This document shows positions 6,191 through 9,782 of a stretch of 9,782 bases of DNA, piece by piece. Numbering within the stretch: position 1 is the stretch's first letter; each line of letters begins with the position of its first letter. The notes beneath the pieces are model-generated. The model was given only the letters and a program-made list of their open reading frames with translations, searched no databases and was not told the DNA's origin. This DNA comes from Dysgonamonadaceae bacterium. Its GTDB lineage: Bacteria > Bacteroidota > Bacteroidia > Bacteroidales > Azobacteroidaceae. Both the position numbers and the translations under genes were made by a program. The DNA is taken from contig JAITTA010000204.1 of assembly GCA_031287395.1 (NCBI GenBank), forward strand, positions 1 through 9,782, in the 5' to 3' direction.

Positions 6191-7627
6191 ATGTCGGAAA
6201 AATCTCTCAAAGAAAAAACATTCTCCGGACTCGGATGGAGTTCGCTCGATAAAATATTTCAACAACTTATTGTCTTGGTTTCAAGTATTATATTATTACG
6301 CATACTTGAGCAGGAAGATGTTGGAAGAATCGGAGTCCTGAGCATTTTTATAACATTATCGAATGTATTGCTGGAAGGAGGATTCACAGCAGCCATTATT
6401 CGCAAAAAGAACGTTACACCAGCCGATTACATCACTATTTTTTATTCAAACATTTCAATTGCATCTTTTCTGTATTTAGTCTTATTTTTTTGCGCCCCGG
6501 TTATCAGTCATTTTTACCAGGACCCGCTCCTCACCTCCTTATCCCGTTTTCTATTCTTGTCTTTTTTATTCAGTTCTTTCGGAGTGGTTCAAAGTGCAAA
6601 GCTATATAAAGACATCAATTACAAACTCATTACAAAAAACAATATTTTATCCATCTTCCTATCTTATTCTTTAGCTGTTATTTTGGCATTTTTGGGTTAT
6701 GGAGTCTGGGCCTGGGCCTCTCAGCCGGTTACCTATACATTTGTCAGGACCTGTATATACTGGATTTTTACCGGCTGGCGTCCTACCGGACATTTCAGTA
6801 AAAAATCTTTCAGGGAGCTTTTTATATTCAGTTCAACTCTTACCGCCGGGAATCTACTGGGAATAGTGATTACCGCTCTGCCCAATGTGCTCGGCAAAGT
6901 ATATTCATTAGGAGTAACCGGAATTTATTACAATGCAAGTAAACACTTCAACACTGTTTTGGAATTTTTATCCGGCTCCGTTCTGCATGTTCCTTATCCG
7001 GTTTTATCCGCAATCGATGACACAGAACGATTAAAACGTGTTTTTCGCAAATTTATAAGAGTGAAAGCGTTCATTATATTTCCGGTATTCATGGGTATGA
7101 TGTTAGTTGCCAATCCTTTTATCAACGTCTTTCTGGGCGATAAATGGGTTGATTCCATACCCATATTACAATTATTATGTTTCGGAGGAATATTCTATGC
7201 CCTGGATTCTTCAAACGGAGACTTATTCAAGATCAAGGATAAATCAAGTTTATATTTGATATTTACCACCATACATGTTATTGCCTTTTTCATCGTTATC
7301 GGAGTAATACTTGTGTTCAAACTTAATTATGTATGGCTTGTAGCAGCATTGTCCGTAGTATATTTTCTTAAATATCTTGCCGCAAGCATTGTTGCCAACC
7401 GCTTAATCGATTATCGTCCGACAGAATTTCTCAAAGATTTACTGCCCTATTTCTTTATTACTCTGGCAGCGATTTATTGCGGTTACCTGCTTCGCTATTT
7501 TATTGCCGGTAAATTAGTCCTGATGTTGTGCCAGATGCTTTTTGTCGGCGTCCTTTATATCGGCTCTCTTTATTTGTTCGGATCTGCTATTGTAAAAGAA
7601 GCTATGGATTTATTTAAAAAGAAGTAA
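6191..7627 (+). CDS. wzx: Wzx-type oligosaccharide flippase (MOP/PST superfamily)
   Basis: This 478-residue inner-membrane protein is expected to move undecaprenyl-diphosphate-linked oligosaccharides from the cytoplasmic to the periplasmic face. It is hydrophobic throughout, with roughly 12-14 membrane segments. It opens with the typical short polar N-terminus and GLGWSSLDKIFQQLIVLVSS (13-32), followed by VGRIGVLSIF (44-53) and LEGGFTAAIIRKKNVTPADY (61-80). These match the Polysacc_synt/WzxC-TuaB-like branch of COG2244. Further conserved-looking parts are the loop after the fourth or fifth segment (AKLYKDINYKLI) and VANPFINVFLGDKWVDSIPILQLL in the second half. Length is normal for the family. 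It is the first gene of a plus-strand operon; the fucosyltransferase starts 11 nt after its stop. Its presence means the neighbouring transferases build a lipid-linked glycan exported by the Wzx route. The DNA here looks visibly richer in A+T than the surface-protein genes at the left. Confidence 0.9.
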   Translation: MSEKSLKEKTFSGLGWSSLDKIFQQLIVLVSSIILLRILEQEDVGRIGVLSIFITLSNVLLEGGFTAAIIRKKNVTPADYITIFYSNISIASFLYLVLFFCAPVISHFYQDPLLTSLSRFLFLSFLFSSFGVVQSAKLYKDINYKLITKNNILSIFLSYSLAVILAFLGYGVWAWASQPVTYTFVRTCIYWIFTGWRPTGHFSKKSFRELFIFSSTLTAGNLLGIVITALPNVLGKVYSLGVTGIYYNASKHFNTVLEFLSGSVLHVPYPVLSAIDDTERLKRVFRKFIRVKAFIIFPVFMGMMLVANPFINVFLGDKWVDSIPILQLLCFGGIFYALDSSNGDLFKIKDKSSLYLIFTTIHVIAFFIVIGVILVFKLNYVWLVAALSVVYFLKYLAASIVANRLIDYRPTEFLKDLLPYFFITLAAIYCGYLLRYFIAGKLVLMLCQMLFVGVLYIGSLYLFGSAIVKEAMDLFKKK

Positions 7628-7638
7628 GGAGTATCAAA

Positions 7639-8541
7639 ATGAAAAATAACATTAAAGTATTTATATTCGGAGGACTTGGGAATCAGATGTTTCAATATGC
7701 AGCAGCAAGAACGCTGGCGGAACGACTGAATGCAGACATAAATATCGATACTTCTCTCCTTTACGTACATACAAAAAACACGACTCCCCGGGAATATGAA
7801 TTGAACCTGTTTGCGCTTTCGGGAAACCGGGAAAAGATAAACTCATCCCGATTAAGAGGTTTTTTACTCCTGAAAATTTATCCTAAAATCAAAAATTCTT
7901 TCCCTGGAAAAGGAATCGCAAGAATATTTCATTTATTTGAAGACAAAGAAGCTTTTAATTTTAATCCTGAGTTTTCCTCTCTGAAGAAAAATTCCTGTTT
8001 ATTCGGTCATTTTCAATCGGAAAAATATTTTTCTTCCTGTGAAAATTTAATCCGGGAAGCTTTCCGGTTCAGGAAACCATTCACAGGAAAAAACCTGGAA
8101 ATTGCAGAAAAAATAAAATCCTGTAATGCTGTATCCATTCATGTTCGTCGCGGAGACTACATCAGCAATCAAAATGCAGCCGGTACTTATGCGCCGGTTT
8201 CAACCGGTTATTACGAAAAAGCAATCAAAAAGATTTGCAACCGGGTTGGGAATCCGGTGTTTTTTATTTTTTCGGATGAACCTGAAAAGGCGAAAAAAGA
8301 AATCAATCTTCCGCAAGCTGTATCTATCGACTGGAACACAGGTCCCGATAATTACGCCGACATGCAACTGATGAGCCTTTGCCGTCATAACATCATCGCT
8401 AACAGCAGTTTCAGTTGGTGGGGTGCCTGGTTGAATGAAAATGAAGAAAAGATCGTTATTGCTCCTTCAACCTGGTTAAGAAACAAAGAAACAAATCGTT
8501 TGATAAAAGACTTAATTCCGGAAAAATGGATACGACTGTAA
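7639..8541 (+). CDS. GT11-family alpha-1,2-fucosyltransferase
   Basis: This 300-residue cytoplasmic enzyme is expected to transfer L-fucose from GDP-fucose in alpha-1,2 linkage, typically to a galactose of a surface oligosaccharide. The GT11 signatures are all present and in order: the N-terminal acceptor/donor loop GGLGNQMFQYA (11-21); LFGHFQSEKYF (121-131), the usual 'GYFQSxKYF' segment; the GDP-fucose-binding motif SIHVRRGDYI (166-175); FFIFSDEPE (208-216) matching 'FxIFSDD'; and NSSFSWWGAWL (255-265). Length fits the family (about 290-300). AAGGAG (7627-7632) lies six bases before the ATG, an unusually good ribosome-binding site for this phylum. The stop lies inside the next gene, a 16-nt overlap, so the two are co-translated or coupled. 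Acceptor specificity cannot be read from the sequence. No fucose or GDP-fucose synthesis genes lie in the window, so the donor must be made elsewhere. Confidence 0.92.
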   Translation: MKNNIKVFIFGGLGNQMFQYAAARTLAERLNADINIDTSLLYVHTKNTTPREYELNLFALSGNREKINSSRLRGFLLLKIYPKIKNSFPGKGIARIFHLFEDKEAFNFNPEFSSLKKNSCLFGHFQSEKYFSSCENLIREAFRFRKPFTGKNLEIAEKIKSCNAVSIHVRRGDYISNQNAAGTYAPVSTGYYEKAIKKICNRVGNPVFFIFSDEPEKAKKEINLPQAVSIDWNTGPDNYADMQLMSLCRHNIIANSSFSWWGAWLNENEEKIVIAPSTWLRNKETNRLIKDLIPEKWIRL

Positions 8542-9539
8542 AAGCCTCCATCCTGTTGCCCGTTTATAATGCCGCTTCATTTCTAGCGGAATCCATCGCT
8601 AGTATCCTGAATCAGTCATTCGAGGATTTTGAATTAATTATCCTGAACGACGGTTCTAAGGACGGCAGCAAAGAGATTATTTTTGCCTTCACCGATGCCC
8701 GTATCCGGTATGTTGAAAACGAAACAAATTTAGGATTAATAAAAACATTGAACAAAGGGATTGAGATTTGTACAGGCGAATACATCATTCGTATGGATGC
8801 CGACGATATTTGTGCTCCGGAACGGATTGAAAAACAAATCCGGTTCCTGGAAAAACATCCGGATATCGGTTTGTGCGGGACTTGGGCCTATGTCATTGAT
8901 AACAAAGGCGTTGTTACCGGAAAAATTATCAACCAGACTTCATCGTCTTTCATTTCTATTTCGCTTTTGTTTAGCGCTCCGCTTATTCACCCCTCCGTTT
9001 GCTTCAGATCATCGCTTTTAAAACAACACCCTTATCACGAAGTGCCGGTTGCCGAAGATTACGATCTGTGGTGCCGGTTAAACGAATACACAAAAATAGC
9101 CAATATCCCCGATTTCCTGTTATATTACAGGTGGCACGACACCAACATTTCCAGGGAAAAACAACAAATTCAGGAGCAAAACAAAGAAACGCTTATTCGT
9201 AAAGAATTACTTAAATCCGGACTGGAACCGGATCCGGAAATGATGCGCAGCCACAGGCTTTCATTTTCTTTGTATTCCTTTGGAAAAGAAACTCAAACCC
9301 GGGTCAAGCCATCCGATTTAATAAAATCAGGAGAATGGTTCTCCAAATTACTTTCGGCCAATAAACTGCACAAACGTTACAACCAACAAGCGCTGACGGC
9401 ATTTCTGTGGGGACGTTGGATTGTACTCTGCAAAACAACCGGACAAAAGAAAAAAAGCTTTTCTCCGCCGTTTGCATCCTTTTCCCCGAAGGTATTATAC
9501 CTCTTATTGAAGCAAGTCTTATTGCTGGCAAGGAAATAA
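8526..9539 (+). CDS. GT2-family glycosyltransferase
   Basis: This 337-residue GT-A-fold enzyme has the features of polysaccharide GT2 transferases: SILLPVYNAASFLAESIASI (8-27), the nucleotide-binding LNDGSKDGS (40-48), NLGLIKTLNKGI (68-79), the DxD metal site as RMDADD (89-94), then HPSVCFR (155-161) and the probable catalytic-base motif AEDYDLW (176-182). YYRWHDTNIS follows shortly after, as in many relatives of WcaA and SpsA-type enzymes. The C-terminal 120 residues are less conserved and end in a short hydrophobic, basic tail (KVLYLLLKQVLLLARK) that could sit on the membrane. The gene starts inside the end of the fucosyltransferase gene (16-nt overlap), so it belongs to the same operon and probably extends the same glycan. 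It differs clearly from the minus-strand GT2 protein (DADD versus DDD, different C-terminal halves), so the two are not recent duplicates. Donor sugar is unknown. Confidence 0.92.
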   Translation: MDTTVKASILLPVYNAASFLAESIASILNQSFEDFELIILNDGSKDGSKEIIFAFTDARIRYVENETNLGLIKTLNKGIEICTGEYIIRMDADDICAPERIEKQIRFLEKHPDIGLCGTWAYVIDNKGVVTGKIINQTSSSFISISLLFSAPLIHPSVCFRSSLLKQHPYHEVPVAEDYDLWCRLNEYTKIANIPDFLLYYRWHDTNISREKQQIQEQNKETLIRKELLKSGLEPDPEMMRSHRLSFSLYSFGKETQTRVKPSDLIKSGEWFSKLLSANKLHKRYNQQALTAFLWGRWIVLCKTTGQKKKSFSPPFASFSPKVLYLLLKQVLLLARK

Positions 9540-9632
9540 TACGATATACATCAACAAATATGAATCCTTTTTTATCAACAATAAAAACAAGCCATTGAAA
9601 GAGGCCGTTTCACAATGGTCGATAACCATATC

Positions 9633-9640
9633 TACCTTTG
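9633..9640 (+). promoter_or_regulatory. Bacteroidetes-type -7 element (TACCTTTG), upstream of two
   Basis: TACCTTTG fits TAnnTTTG exactly. A TTTC at 9608-9611, one base from the TTTG -33 consensus, lies 21 bp upstream. It sits 93 nt after the GT2 stop and 98 nt before the ATG at 9738, so it could give a longer transcript of the gene that leaves the window. Confidence 0.45.
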
Positions 9641-9706
9641 TGAGAATGATATTACCTTCACTGAAAATCTTTGGCACGATTTTTTCTGTTTCTGAAAAAA
9701 AACAGT

Positions 9707-9714
9707 TACATTTG
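9707..9714 (+). promoter_or_regulatory. Bacteroidetes-type -7 element (TACATTTG), proximal to the right-edge gene
   Basis: TACATTTG matches TAnnTTTG and shares the nine bases TTACATTTG with the element before wzx. Transcription would start near 9721, about 17 nt before the ATG at 9738. The -33 region is weak (TCTG at 9685-9688, 18 bp away). Confidence 0.45.
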
Positions 9715-9737
9715 CTGTGATTTACACAACATAACCC

Positions 9738-9782
9738 ATGCAACAGGCTTTTTCTTATAACCCAAGCTTGATTTTAACAAAA
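9738..9782 (+). CDS. Start of a gene of unknown function running off the window (3' truncated)
   Basis: ATG at 9738 opens a frame of 15 codons (MQQAFSYNPSLILTK) that is still open at the last base. The call rests on the perfect -7 element 23 nt upstream and on the absence of another gene between 9540 and the window end; there is no Shine-Dalgarno sequence. Too little protein is visible to assign a family. It is probably a separate transcription unit from the wzx operon because its promoter-like elements lie in the 198-nt gap after the GT2 gene. Confidence 0.45.
   Translation, partial: MQQAFSYNPSLILTK

Noticed and set aside
9592..9618. Imperfect hairpin after the GT2 operon (CCAT/ATGG and TGAAA/TTTCA around a GAGGCCG loop)
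   Set aside because: The stem is only 9 bp with a 2-nt bulge and has no following T-run, so it is too weak to call a terminator.
9646..9720. 24-codon plus-strand open frame between the two right-edge promoter elements
   Set aside because: It would begin at about the predicted transcription start, has no family resemblance, and contains the second promoter element.

Overview
The window looks like a chromosomal segment from a member of the Bacteroidota, most likely the order Bacteroidales. The evidence is an FAS1-domain protein followed by a lipoprotein with a PKD-like domain, a Bacteroidetes-type YfhO membrane protein, and several promoter -7 elements of the phylum-specific form TAnnTTTG. No rRNA, tRNA, CRISPR array, insertion sequence or integrase was found.

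Layout from left to right. (1) Positions 1-1468, plus strand: the 3' end of an FAS1 (fasciclin-like) gene, then a complete surface lipoprotein with a PKD-like domain and a probable concanavalin/LamG-like beta-sandwich. This is the tail of a cell-surface operon. (2) Positions 1500-1572: a perfect 31-bp-arm inverted repeat lying between convergent genes, probably a two-way terminator or 3' mRNA stabiliser. (3) Positions 5999-1590, minus strand: a GT23/O-FucT-superfamily glycosyltransferase, a YfhO-family polytopic membrane protein and a GT2 glycosyltransferase. The last two are separated by only 3 nt and have their own promoter-like element. (4) Positions 6000-6190: a divergent intergenic promoter region. 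(5) Positions 6191-9539, plus strand: a Wzx-type flippase, a GT11 alpha-1,2-fucosyltransferase and a second GT2 glycosyltransferase, tightly packed with one 16-nt overlap. (6) Positions 9540-9782: an intergenic region with two TAnnTTTG elements, and the first 15 codons of a further gene that runs off the window.

Taken together, 1590-9539 is a surface-glycan assembly locus. The cytoplasmic GT2, GT11 and GT23-like enzymes would build a short, probably fucosylated, lipid-linked oligosaccharide. Wzx would flip it to the periplasm. YfhO, a GT-C-like membrane protein, may add a sugar on the periplasmic side. No Wzy polymerase, ligase or sugar-nucleotide synthesis gene is visible. That fits either part of a larger O-antigen or capsule locus or the general protein O-glycosylation loci known in Bacteroidetes; the window alone cannot decide. 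The most distinctive items are the GT23-like enzyme with a non-canonical HxRMGDK motif, the YfhO/GT2 pair, and the long perfect inverted repeat.
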